DNA of 55,354 nt, taken from positions 1 through 55,354 of the forward strand of contig NZ_FZOD01000065.1 in NCBI RefSeq assembly GCF_900188345.1, read 5' to 3'. Below are positions 46,551 through 55,354 of the stretch, piece by piece. A program made the position numbers and the translations under genes. Source of the DNA: Streptosporangium subroseum (GTDB lineage Bacteria; Actinomycetota; Actinomycetes; Streptosporangiales; Streptosporangiaceae). The notes under the pieces were generated by a model. It was given only the letters and a program-made list of their open reading frames with translations. It was not told the origin of the DNA and searched no databases. Each line of letters opens with the position of its first letter. Within the stretch, counting starts at the first letter, position 1.

Positions 46551-47918
46551 ATGTCAGATGGTCACGGCTCGACTCCCGGTACGCCTTCCGGCTGGGCGCC
46601 CAACCAACCTCCGCCGTACGGCGACGCCCCGGGATCGCCGTGGACCGCGCCGGGTGAGAGCCCCGGCGCGCCACCGCCCGCCGGGCCACCTTCCGGGCAA
46701 CCCGGGCAACCCGGGCAACCCGGGCAGCCCGGGCAGCCCGGGCAGCAGGGCCCGCCCCCGCAGCAGCCGTACAACCCGCAGGGCCCTCCGTATGCGCAGC
46801 ACGGCGGGCAGTACGGCCAGCAGTACGGCCAGCAGTACGGCGGCCGCTGGCAGCCGCCCGCGATGCGACCGGGGATCATCCCGCTGCGCCCGCTCGGCGT
46901 GGGCGACATCCTCGACGGCGCGATCAAGCTGATCCGTTCCAACCCGAAGGCCGTTCTGGGCCTGTCCGCGATCGCCGCCGTGCTGGGTGCGATCCCCGTG
47001 GCGATCGGCCAGGCCATCGTGCTGGGCTCGACCCCCTCGCCCCTGAGAGACCCCCTGGGCGACCCGTCGTCGGTCGGGACCGCCCCAGAGGTGGGCTTCT
47101 TCGCCGACTACGGCGGCAGCCTGATCTCCTACGCCGTGCAGTTCGTCGCGGTGACCCTGCTGAGCGGCGTGCTGACCCGGATACTGGGCCGCGCGGTCTT
47201 CGGCGGCAAGATCACGGTCGGCGAGGCCTGGCAGCTGACCCGGAGCCGGGTGCCCACGCTGTTCGGGCTGGTGGCCATCAGCGCCCTGCTCTTCCTGGTG
47301 CCGCTGGGCCTGATCGTCGCGTTGTTCGTCGCGTTGAGCCTGTCCGGGGCGGACGTTCTCGCGGTGGCGGTCGTGGGTGTGCTGGCAATAGTGGGCTTCT
47401 TCGTCTACGCCGCCTTCGTCACCACCCGCCTGGCCCTCTCGGCGTCCGTCGCGGTGCTGGAGCGGCGCGGCGTCGTCGACTCCCTGCGCAGGTCCTGGCG
47501 CCTGGTCACCGGCGGTTCCTGGCGGACGTTCGGCATCCTGATCCTCACCGCGATCATCACGGGGCTGATCTCCCTGGTGATCTCCCTGCCCTTCACCCTG
47601 ACCGCCGCCGTCATCGGCTTCACCGGCGAGGGTTCCACCGGCTCGCAGGTCATCACGGCGATCCTGCTCGCCATCGGCGGCACCGTGGGCGCGATGATCA
47701 CCTACCCGTTCCAGGCCGCGGTCAACGGCCTGCTCTACGCCGACCGGCGGATGCGCGCCGAGGCGTTCGACCTGGTGCTTCAGACGGCGGCGATCGAGCA
47801 GCAGCGCCAGGGCTGGGTCCACGCGACGGCCGACGACCTGTGGGACCCGTCCGTCACGCCCGGCGGCCCCGTCCAGCCGGGGCATCCCGGTCAGGGATCG
47901 CCGTGGTCTCCCTCCTGA
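46551..47918 (+). CDS. Multi-TM membrane protein (DUF7847/GPDPase membrane-domain like)
   Basis: 455 residues. A disordered head of about 100 residues contains collagen-like GQP repeats and QYGQ repeats. Then comes IPLRPLGVGDILDGAIKLIRSNPKAVL and about six TM segments with the motif VLERRGVVDSLRRSWRLVTGG. The family is conserved in actinobacteria beside mtrAB and DUF4129 genes; its role is unknown. ATG 46551 gives the typical Pro-rich start; the longer frame from 46440 is not conserved-looking. Confidence 0.82.
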   Translation: MSDGHGSTPGTPSGWAPNQPPPYGDAPGSPWTAPGESPGAPPPAGPPSGQPGQPGQPGQPGQPGQQGPPPQQPYNPQGPPYAQHGGQYGQQYGQQYGGRWQPPAMRPGIIPLRPLGVGDILDGAIKLIRSNPKAVLGLSAIAAVLGAIPVAIGQAIVLGSTPSPLRDPLGDPSSVGTAPEVGFFADYGGSLISYAVQFVAVTLLSGVLTRILGRAVFGGKITVGEAWQLTRSRVPTLFGLVAISALLFLVPLGLIVALFVALSLSGADVLAVAVVGVLAIVGFFVYAAFVTTRLALSASVAVLERRGVVDSLRRSWRLVTGGSWRTFGILILTAIITGLISLVISLPFTLTAAVIGFTGEGSTGSQVITAILLAIGGTVGAMITYPFQAAVNGLLYADRRMRAEAFDLVLQTAAIEQQRQGWVHATADDLWDPSVTPGGPVQPGHPGQGSPWSPS

Positions 47919-48559
47919 TCTCCCTCCTCGACCCCGTCGACATCGGTCGCGGCGAGGCCCGGCGCGCGGCGATCCAGGAGTTGCTCAAGTCCGAGTACGC
48001 CAAGGAGTCGCTGGTCGACCGGGTCACCCGTACCGTGAACCAGTTTCTGGACGACCTGCTGGACCAGGCGTCCGTGGGCGTGGCCGGCAGCGTGGTGGCG
48101 CGGGCCGTCCTCATCGCGATCGTGATCGCGATGATCGTCGCGGTCGTCATGATCGCGCTCAGGGCCACCCGGGGAGGCACCGCACGCCAGACGGGGATCT
48201 TCGGGGAGCACCGCCGCACCGCCTCCGAGCACCGCGAGGCCGCCGAACGGCTGGCCGCGGAAAGCCGGTGGGCCGAGGCGATCCGCGAGCGGCTCCGTGC
48301 CGTCGCCCGCGACCTGGAAGACCGCGTCATCGTCGACTCCGCGCCCGGCCGTACCGCCGGCGAGCTCGCCGCCGAGGCGGGGCGCGCCCTACCCGGCCTC
48401 GCCGCCGAGCTCGTCACCGCGGCCCGGGTGTTCGACGACGTGACCTACGGCGAGGTGCCGGGCACCGCCGAGGCCTACGGAATACTGCGCGACCTCGACG
48501 ACCGCCTGCGTACGGCCCGGCCGACGTTCGGCCAGGACACGAGGGCGGTCCCGTCTTGA
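47903..48559 (+). CDS. DUF4129 membrane protein
   Basis: 218 residues. IGRGEARRAAIQELLKSEYA, one TM helix (VVARAVLIAIVIAMIVAVVMIAL) and a cytoplasmic DUF4129-type domain (AESRWAEAIRERLRAVARDLEDR, AGELAAEAGRALP). It overlaps the preceding gene by 16 bp and the next by 4 bp. GTG 47903 has AGGGA six bases upstream. Members sit in MoxR/DUF58 clusters and may assist envelope assembly. Confidence 0.85.
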   Translation: MVSLLISLLDPVDIGRGEARRAAIQELLKSEYAKESLVDRVTRTVNQFLDDLLDQASVGVAGSVVARAVLIAIVIAMIVAVVMIALRATRGGTARQTGIFGEHRRTASEHREAAERLAAESRWAEAIRERLRAVARDLEDRVIVDSAPGRTAGELAAEAGRALPGLAAELVTAARVFDDVTYGEVPGTAEAYGILRDLDDRLRTARPTFGQDTRAVPS

Positions 48560-49737
48560 GTCTCGCCGCACCCCCGCAGTCGGGGTCGACCTCCGTCTCG
48601 CCGACCGCGCGACGCCTCTGGCGCGGCGGCCGGGGCATCCTGCTGATCGCCCTCCTCGTGGTCGCCGGCGCCGTCGTCACCGTGCTGTTCGGCGGCGCGC
48701 AGCAGGGCGGCAAGCCCCTGGACCCCGACGGCACCTCGCTGTCGGGCGCCAGAGGCCTGGCCCAGCTGCTGCGAGCGCGGGACGTGCGCGTCGTGCGGGT
48801 CACCTCCGTCGCCGAGGCGCGTACGGCCGTCCCCGAGGCCACCGGCGGCCCCGCAGCCGCCACGCTGCTGCTCGGCGACACCTCCTTCCTCACCGAGGAC
48901 GAGGCCCGGCAGCTCACCACACTGCCCGCCGACCGGCTCCTGGTCGGCGAGGCGACCCATCTGGACGTGCTCGCGCCGGGCGTGACCGTCAACGGGCCGG
49001 CCCGGTCGCGTTCCCGCGAGCCCGAGTGCGCGCTCCCGGCCGCGATCAGGGCGGGCAGCGCCTACATGGGCGGCGTGGCCCTCACCGGGCCCTCGGGGGC
49101 GATCGGCTGCTACCCCGCCGACGGGGGATCCACCCTGGTCAGCGCGCGTGACGGGGAGCGGACGGTCACGGTCGTGGGCGACGGCGAGTTCATGACCAAC
49201 CTGCGGCTCGCCGAGGACGGCAACGCCGCGCTGGCGATGAACCTGGCCGGAGCCCACCCGATGCTGATCTGGCTGGTGGCCCCCGAGTCCGTCCCGCAGG
49301 CCGCGGGCGAGGCGAGTCTCTACGAGCTGATCCCCGACGGGGTCAAATGGGCCGTGGTGCAGGTAGGCGTCGCGGTGTTCCTGCTGGCGCTCTGGAGAGG
49401 TCGCAGGCTCGGCCCGGTGGTGGCCGAACGGCTGCCGGTCGTGGTCAGGGCGGCCGAGACGGTCGAGGGCCGTGCCAGGCTCTACCGTGCGAGGCGAGCC
49501 CGTGACCGGGCCGCCGCCGCCCTTCGCGGAGGTTTCGCCGACCGGGTCACCCCCCGGCTCGGGCTGCCCTCGGCGGCCGGGCCGGACGCGACGGTCAACG
49601 CGATCGCCGAGAGAACCGGCCAGGCGGCCGCTCGTGTGGGCACGGCCCTGTACGGCCCGCCGCCGGCCGACGAGGCCGGGCTGGTCGCCTTGGCCGCATT
49701 TCTAGACATGTTGGAAAGGCAGGTTGGAGAGTCGTGA
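48556..49737 (+). CDS. DUF4350 domain membrane protein
   Basis: 393 residues. TM1 (GILLIALLVVAGAVVTVLF) precedes an extracellular DUF4350 domain (GARGLAQLLRARDVRVVRVT, LLLGDTSFLTEDEARQL). TM2 (VQVGVAVFLLALW) and a cytoplasmic helical tail follow. TTG 48556 is the likely start because it overlaps the previous TGA as TTGA and fits the conserved N-terminus. Confidence 0.85.
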   Translation: MSLAAPPQSGSTSVSPTARRLWRGGRGILLIALLVVAGAVVTVLFGGAQQGGKPLDPDGTSLSGARGLAQLLRARDVRVVRVTSVAEARTAVPEATGGPAAATLLLGDTSFLTEDEARQLTTLPADRLLVGEATHLDVLAPGVTVNGPARSRSREPECALPAAIRAGSAYMGGVALTGPSGAIGCYPADGGSTLVSARDGERTVTVVGDGEFMTNLRLAEDGNAALAMNLAGAHPMLIWLVAPESVPQAAGEASLYELIPDGVKWAVVQVGVAVFLLALWRGRRLGPVVAERLPVVVRAAETVEGRARLYRARRARDRAAAALRGGFADRVTPRLGLPSAAGPDATVNAIAERTGQAAARVGTALYGPPPADEAGLVALAAFLDMLERQVGES

Positions 49738-49858
49738 GCGAGCGAGCCGGGCCCCTCGGGATCCCCGGAATTCATAGCTTCCCCGGGATCCACAGCATCT
49801 GTGGCACCGGCGGATCCCTCGGAACCACTCCGGTCCCGAGGCAGGGGAAGGAGACCTC

Positions 49859-50869
<1,011 letters not shown>

Positions 50870-50872
50870 CCC

Positions 50873-52240
50873 ATGGCGCTGACAGGACGGGCCGCGCTGC
50901 TGGCCCTGCTGGGCACCCTGGTCGTGCTCTTCGCCCCCCGGCCGGGGCTGGCCGTGGCCGGGGTGGCGCTGCTGATCGTGGCGCTGGTCACGGTCGACCT
51001 GCTGCTGGCGGGGAGCGTGCGACCGCTGCGGTTCACCCGCTCGGGCGACCGGCTGGTACGGCTCGGCGAATCGGCCACGGTCGAGCTGATCGTGGAGAAT
51101 CCCGGATCCCGCCGGGCCCGGGGCGTGCTCAGGGACTCCTGGCCGCCCTCCGCCGGGGCCACGCCACGGCATCTGCCGCTGGACGTGCCCCCGGGAGAGC
51201 GCCGCCGCCTCGTCACGACGCTGTCCCCCACCCGCAGGGGCGACCGCGAGGCGGTCACGGTCACGGTGCGCACGCTGGGTCCGATGGGCATCGCGGCCCG
51301 CCAGGGCTCGCACAGCGTGCCGTGGTCGGTCCGGGTGCTGCCGCCCTTCCTCAGCCGCAAGCACCTGCCCGCCAAACTGTCCCGGCTCAGAGAGCTCGAA
51401 GGACAGCATCCCTCGATGGTCCGGGGACAGGGCACCGAGTTCGACTCACTGCGCGAGTACGTGGTCGGCGACGATGTCCGCTCGATCGACTGGCGGGCCA
51501 CCGCGCGCCGCAACGACGTCGTGGTCCGCACCTGGCGGCCCGAGCGCGACCGGCGGGTGCTGATCGTCCTGGACACCGGCCGCACCTCGGCCGGCCGGGT
51601 GGGCACGGCCCCGATCCCCCTCGCCGGCGAGACGCCCCGGCGCTCCGGCCCGTACGGCGGAGCGGCGATCGTGCCCGGGTGGCCCCGCCTGGACTGGTCG
51701 ATGGACGCGGCGCTGCTGCTGGCCGCGCTGGCCTCCCGCGCCGGCGACCGGGTCGACTTCCTGGCCTACGACCGTACGGTGCGCGCCTGGCTCCCCGGCG
51801 CGCACCGTACGGAACTGCTGTCGTCGCTGGTCAACAGCATGGCCCCGATCGAAGCCGAGCTGATCGAGGCGGACCCGGCCGGCATGGTCGCGGCCGTCAT
51901 GACCCGTGCCAGGCGGCGCTGCCTGGTCGTCGTGCTGACCGATCTCAACTCGGCGTCGCTGGAGGAGGGGCTGCTGCCGGTGCTTCCCCAGCTGTCCTCA
52001 CGGCACCTGGTGCTCCTGGCCGCCGTCTCCGACCCGCAGGTGGCCGCGATGGCGGCCGGGCGCGGCACCTCCGAGCTGGTCTACAACGCCGCGGCGGCCG
52101 AGCACCAGAACGCCGACCGGCGCAGGATCACCACCCGGCTGCGCCGCCAGGGCGTGGAGGTCGTGGACGCCTCTCCCGAGCGGATCGCCCCCGCCCTGGC
52201 CGACGCCTACCTGGCCCTGAAGGCCGCGGGCCGCCTCTGA
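50873..52240 (+). CDS. DUF58 domain protein
   Basis: 455 residues. Two N-terminal hydrophobic segments (LLALLGTLVVLFAP, LLIVALVTVDLLLAG) precede an extracytoplasmic region. The DUF58 signature is EFDSLREYVVGDDVRSIDWRA, and a VWA-like fold follows (LIVLDTGRTSAG). It is the partner of the MoxR ATPase just upstream. It may act in envelope biogenesis. Confidence 0.92.
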   Translation: MALTGRAALLALLGTLVVLFAPRPGLAVAGVALLIVALVTVDLLLAGSVRPLRFTRSGDRLVRLGESATVELIVENPGSRRARGVLRDSWPPSAGATPRHLPLDVPPGERRRLVTTLSPTRRGDREAVTVTVRTLGPMGIAARQGSHSVPWSVRVLPPFLSRKHLPAKLSRLRELEGQHPSMVRGQGTEFDSLREYVVGDDVRSIDWRATARRNDVVVRTWRPERDRRVLIVLDTGRTSAGRVGTAPIPLAGETPRRSGPYGGAAIVPGWPRLDWSMDAALLLAALASRAGDRVDFLAYDRTVRAWLPGAHRTELLSSLVNSMAPIEAELIEADPAGMVAAVMTRARRRCLVVVLTDLNSASLEEGLLPVLPQLSSRHLVLLAAVSDPQVAAMAAGRGTSELVYNAAAAEHQNADRRRITTRLRRQGVEVVDASPERIAPALADAYLALKAAGRL

Positions 52241-52244
52241 CCTC

Positions 52245-52284
52245 GGTGTCCCCGGCCGAGGACCCGGCTCCGGCCGGGGACACC
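52245..52284 (+). terminator. Perfect 13-bp hairpin after the DUF58 gene
   Basis: GGTGTCCCCGGCC (52245-52257) pairs with GGCCGGGGACACC (52272-52284). It ends the operon of DUF7847-like, DUF4129, DUF4350, moxR and DUF58 genes. Confidence 0.8.
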
Positions 52285-52384
52285 CCTTTCCGCCGGGGAC
52301 CCGTTTTCTTTTCAGGACACGCTCCGGCCAAATGGGGATCGACCACAACCCCGTATCCGGGGGCTCCCGGAGCCGGGACGTGCC

Positions 52385-53380
52385 CTAACCGGCGGTCGGG
52401 GCGAGGTCGGGGGCTCGCTCCAGGTCCCCGGTCTCCCGGGCGGCCACGGCCCGGCGGCCGAAGAAGGTCACGTAGGCGAGGAAGGCGACCTCGGCGATCA
52501 CCCCGATGCCGATGCGGGCCCAGGTGGGCAGGCTCGAAGGGGTGACCAGACCCTCGATCAGGCCGGAGACGAACAGCACCACGACCAGGCCGAGGGCCAC
52601 GCTCATCACGGCCCTGCCCTGCTCGGCGAGGGCCTCGCCGCGCTTGCGCGTACCGGGGTCGACGACCGTCCAGCCGAGGCGCATGCCGACGGCCCCGGCG
52701 AGGAACACCGCGGTCAGCTCCAGCAGGCCGTGCGGGGTGATCAGGCCGAAGAAGACGTCGAGCTTGCCGTGCGAGGCCATCAGCCCGGCGGAGGCGGCGA
52801 CGTTGAGCGCGTTCTGCCAGAGGATGTACGGGATCGGCAGGCCGAGCAGGATGGCCATGATGATCATCTGCATCGCGATCCAGGCGTTGTTGGTCCAGAC
52901 CTGACCGGCGAACGAGGCCGCCGGATGCTCCGAGTAGTAGTCGGCGAAGTCATGGTTGACGAGCTGGTCGATCTCCGCCGGGGTGGCGATCGACGCCTGA
53001 ACGCTGGGATCTCTCGCCACCCAGACGGCGACGACGGTGGAGACCAGGATGAACACGGCGGTGGTACCGAGCCACCACCAGCGGGCCCGGTAGGCGACCA
53101 CCGGGAAGGAGACCGTGAAGAAGCGGATGAACTCCCGCCAGGCCGGGGTGTGCGCCCCCGTCACCGCCGAACGGGCACGGGCGACCAGCGCCGACAGACG
53201 GCCCACCAGGATCGGATCGGCGGACGCGGAGCGCACCTGGGACAGGTGCGTGGCGACCCGCTGATAGAGGTCCACCAGCTCGTCGACCTCGGCGCCGTCC
53301 AGCGACCTGCGCCGCCGGATCAAGTCCTCAAGGCGGTCCCAGACCGGGCGGTGCGCGCTGACAAAAGCGTCGATGTCCAC
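52385..53380 (-). CDS. Stage II sporulation protein M-like (SpoIIM/DUF95)
   Basis: 331 residues. The cytoplasmic N-terminus (DIDAFVSAHRPVWDRLEDLI) is followed by four or five TM helices with NNAWIAMQMIIMAILLGLP and GLITPHGLLELTAVFLAGAVG, the SpoIIM signature. In Bacillus SpoIIM belongs to the engulfment machinery; in actinobacteria it is always near the RDD and MoxR/DUF58 genes and its function is open. It is divergent from the RDD gene. Confidence 0.88.
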   Translation of the reverse strand: MDIDAFVSAHRPVWDRLEDLIRRRRSLDGAEVDELVDLYQRVATHLSQVRSASADPILVGRLSALVARARSAVTGAHTPAWREFIRFFTVSFPVVAYRARWWWLGTTAVFILVSTVVAVWVARDPSVQASIATPAEIDQLVNHDFADYYSEHPAASFAGQVWTNNAWIAMQMIIMAILLGLPIPYILWQNALNVAASAGLMASHGKLDVFFGLITPHGLLELTAVFLAGAVGMRLGWTVVDPGTRKRGEALAEQGRAVMSVALGLVVVLFVSGLIEGLVTPSSLPTWARIGIGVIAEVAFLAYVTFFGRRAVAARETGDLERAPDLAPTAG

Positions 53381-53471
53381 GCGGAAAGCGTATCCACTGC
53401 ATCGCGGCAGGGACCCACGATGGGTGGGCGGCCAGGACGGGAATCTGTCCCGAATGGGTAAGGTGCTAAGT

Positions 53472-54572
53472 GTGTCCGATGTCGTAACCGGCGAAGCCGT
53501 AGTCGTCGAAGTCCGGGTCGCTCAGCTGGCCAGCAGGACCGCGGCGCTGCTGATCGACATTGTGGTCCAGCTCGTGACGCTGTTCGGCGCGTCCTACCTG
53601 GTCGGCGTCGTGTCCTTCACCTCCGATCCGGCCCTGACAGCGGTGATCTACCTCGTGCTCACCGTGCTCGTGATCGTCGGCTATCCGGTGGCCTTCGAAA
53701 CGCTCTCGCGCGGCCGCAGCCTGGGCAAACTCGCCCTCGGGCTCCGGGTCGTCAGCGACGACGGCAGCCCTGAGCGGTTCCGGCAGGCCCTGTTCCGCGG
53801 GCTGGCGGGAATCCTGGAGTTCTGGACGCTCGGCGGCGCCCCCGCGCTGATCAGCTCGCTGATCTCGGAGAAGGGCAAGCGGCTCGGCGACATCTTCGCG
53901 GGCACCATGGTGATCTCCGAGCGTGCGCCCCGGAACTACGGTCCGATACTGGACATGCCGCCGCAGCTCGCCACGTGGGCGGCGACGCTGGAGCTGTCGC
54001 GGCTGCCCGAGGGGGTCGCGGACACCGCGAGGCAGTACCTCATGCGCTGGCACGACCTGGCTCCTGCCGTCCAGTACGAGATGGGTGTGCGCATCGCCAC
54101 CGAGATGTCGGCCTTCGTGTCTCCGCCCTCACCGCCGGGCGTGCCGCCCTTCGCCTACCTGACCGCCGTCCTGGCCGAGCGCCGCCGCCGGGATGAGGTA
54201 CGGCTGGCGCAGCAGGCCGGTGCGCGCCGGCCCTCCCAGCAGTGGCCGGCACAGCAGCCGCCCTACGCGCCCCAGACCTATCCGTCTCAGGGCTACCCGT
54301 CCCAGCCTTATGCGCCCCAGCCCTACCCGTCATCCCAGCCCTACGCACCCCAGCCGTACCCGTCGTCTCAGCCCCATGCGCCCCAGCCCTATCCGAACTC
54401 GAACTCCCAGCGGCCGCGGTTCCAGCCACCCGCGCCGCAGCAGCCGCCTTCTCACCCGTCACCCCCCGCTGTCGCCCGCCCGATGCCCGGTCCCGCGGCC
54501 CCGCCGCCCGCGCCGCGGCCGTCCGAGCCGGCGCCCGGCCCCACCTCCGGCGGCTTCGTCCCTCCGGCCTGA
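53472..54572 (+). CDS. RDD family membrane protein
   Basis: 366 residues. GEAVVVEVRVAQLASRTAALLIDI begins the RDD domain, with TM segments to about residue 140 and GRSLGKLALGLRVV. A soluble region follows, then a long tail of QPYAPQPYPSS-type repeats. GTG 53472 has AAGGTG upstream and gives the usual family start; ATG 53454 is an alternative. It is divergent from spoIIM, a conserved pairing. Confidence 0.85.
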   Translation: MSDVVTGEAVVVEVRVAQLASRTAALLIDIVVQLVTLFGASYLVGVVSFTSDPALTAVIYLVLTVLVIVGYPVAFETLSRGRSLGKLALGLRVVSDDGSPERFRQALFRGLAGILEFWTLGGAPALISSLISEKGKRLGDIFAGTMVISERAPRNYGPILDMPPQLATWAATLELSRLPEGVADTARQYLMRWHDLAPAVQYEMGVRIATEMSAFVSPPSPPGVPPFAYLTAVLAERRRRDEVRLAQQAGARRPSQQWPAQQPPYAPQTYPSQGYPSQPYAPQPYPSSQPYAPQPYPSSQPHAPQPYPNSNSQRPRFQPPAPQQPPSHPSPPAVARPMPGPAAPPPAPRPSEPAPGPTSGGFVPPA

Positions 54573-54770
54573 GATAAGGCGCACGCCGTACGGACACGGA
54601 GGCCTGAGACAGCGCCACACCGCACGGCACGGACACCCGAGATAGGCGGCACCGCACGAACACGGACTCCTCCAATAGAGCGCACGGCGTACGAACACGG
54701 ACTCCTCAGATGGAGCGCACGGCTTACGGACACGGACTCCTCGGATAGAGGACACGCCGTACGGACACGA
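54562..54770 (+). repeat. 35-bp tandem array across the RDD stop codon
   Basis: Landmarks (GGCCTGAGA and its variants) lie at 54566, 54601, 54636, 54671, 54706 and 54741, exactly 35 bp apart. CACGGACTCCTC recurs at 54661, 54696 and 54731. The first unit holds the gene's own TGA at 54570-54572. Confidence 0.88.
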
Positions 54771-54771
54771 A

Positions 54772-54801
54772 AAGGGGCGGCGGGACGACCCGCCACCCCT
54801 T
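54772..54801. terminator. Hairpin between convergent genes
   Basis: GGGGCGGCGGG and CCCGCCACCCC with a 4-nt loop and one mismatch, flanked by AA and TT. It closes both the RDD and the LVIVD-protein transcripts. Confidence 0.7.
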
Positions 54802-54810
54802 CGCCGGTGA

Positions 54811-55354
54811 TCAGTGGCCGTGCCCCCGCTCTCCGTAGGAGGCCTGGGTCTGCACGTTCAGCCGGTCTAGGCGGACGCTCCTGGCCGGATCCGTACGCCT
54901 GTCATTGATCTTGATGACGTCGAATCCGTTGTGGAAGTCGCTGCCGTAGACGTAACCGTTGTAGTAGTAAGCCGACCAGATGCCGCCCCCGCCGCCGTTG
55001 GGCTCCGGTCCGCGCTCGAAGAAGCCGATCTCCTTCGGATGTGCGGAGTCGGTGAAGTCCACGACCGAGACGCCGCCCTGGTACCACGCCTGGACCAGGA
55101 TGTCCCTGCCCTTGACCGGGACCAGCGAGCCGTTGTGCGCGACGCAGTTCTCCGTGTCGGCCTGGTAGCGGGGGATCTTGAAGTAGCTCTTGAACACGAA
55201 CCGGCCGCGTTTGAGGTCGTAGATGGCGTCGGCGCCGCGGTTCGGGCCGGTGGCCTCGTTGCAGGTGGCCGCGCCGCCGCCACCGAGCTCGTCGGTGAAG
55301 ATGACCTTGGTGCCCTCGTTGTTGAACGTCGCCGAGTGCCAGAACGCGAAGTTC
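54811..55354 (-). CDS. LVIVD-repeat protein, 5' end beyond window
   Basis: The C-terminal 180 codons of a protein with propeller-type LVIVD repeats: RDILVQAWYQGGVSVVDFTD, HPKEIGFFERG, AYYYNGYVYGSDFHNGFDVI. Segments such as FNNEGTKVIFTDELGGGG and ENCVAHNGSLV are typical of large secreted actinobacterial LVIVD proteins. Function is unknown; the signal peptide lies beyond the right edge. Confidence 0.8.
   Translation of the reverse strand, partial: NFAFWHSATFNNEGTKVIFTDELGGGGAATCNEATGPNRGADAIYDLKRGRFVFKSYFKIPRYQADTENCVAHNGSLVPVKGRDILVQAWYQGGVSVVDFTDSAHPKEIGFFERGPEPNGGGGGIWSAYYYNGYVYGSDFHNGFDVIKINDRRTDPARSVRLDRLNVQTQASYGERGHGH

Overview
The window is very GC-rich, with strong third-position GC bias and small genes packed head to tail, so it comes from a spore-forming actinomycete. 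The block secA / winged-helix glycosylase / NarL-type regulator / hpf / comF / lpqB / mtrB / mtrA, the cluster RDD / SpoIIM / DUF58 / MoxR / DUF4350 / DUF4129, and a DasR-type GlcNAc phosphotransferase system together suggest Streptosporangiaceae (Streptosporangium or Nonomuraea type). The species assignment is an inference.

Layout. (1) 1-7700 is accessory and partly decayed. It holds an NB-ARC/TPR NLR-like conflict ATPase with a two-helix membrane partner, a WYL-regulator remnant, an SRPBCC protein, a TetR/hydrolase pair with a readable promoter and operator, an N-terminal stub of a pentapeptide-repeat protein, a TPR regulator without its HTH, two translationally coupled small proteins and a VOC protein. 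(2) 7.8-18.5 kb is metabolic and cell-envelope: acetoacetyl-CoA synthetase; a LysR / serine-hydrolase operon divergent from a MecA-like penicillin-binding protein; an AfsQ1-like regulator, histidine kinase and GerMN lipoprotein; a cell-wall-sorted protein with its class F sortase; and a secreted His/Asp/Arg-rich protein. (3) 18.7-22.5 kb has three HAD hydrolases, a small membrane protein and a DUF6912 protein. (4) 22.7-33.2 kb is an almost complete GlcNAc PTS: GH3 beta-N-acetylhexosaminidase lipoprotein, EI, HPr, EIIA, EIIB, a fourth HAD, a SIS-domain aminosugar isomerase/deaminase, a DasR-like GntR regulator and two EIIC permeases. Two dre-like palindromes lie at ptsH and between the regulator and the SIS gene. 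(5) 33.5-46.2 kb is conserved actinobacterial core: Rv3235-like protein, secA, AlkX/YcaQ-like glycosylase, response regulator, hpf, comF and lpqB-mtrB-mtrA. (6) 46.5-54.6 kb is the MoxR/DUF58/DUF4129/SpoIIM/RDD membrane cluster. The window ends inside a secreted LVIVD-repeat protein.

How the genes fit together. The secreted GH3 enzyme can free GlcNAc from wall or chitin fragments. EIIC/EIIB/EIIA with HPr and EI import and phosphorylate it, the SIS enzyme processes the aminosugar phosphate, and the DasR-like regulator senses the product. Two modules, 13.3-16.5 kb and 42.0-46.2 kb, share the order response regulator, histidine kinase, GerMN lipoprotein, which suggests two parallel envelope-sensing circuits.

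Most unusual feature. At least eight genes carry a private tandem repeat at their 3' end, several running across or starting at the stop codon. Periods are 27 bp (histidine kinase), 36 bp (first EIIC), 35 bp (second EIIC), 35 bp (RDD protein), 17 bp (Rv3235-like), 62 bp (small membrane protein), 45 bp (downstream of the sortase) and about 70-83 bp (GH3 enzyme). The units are unrelated in sequence but alike in placement. I know of no named element of this kind.
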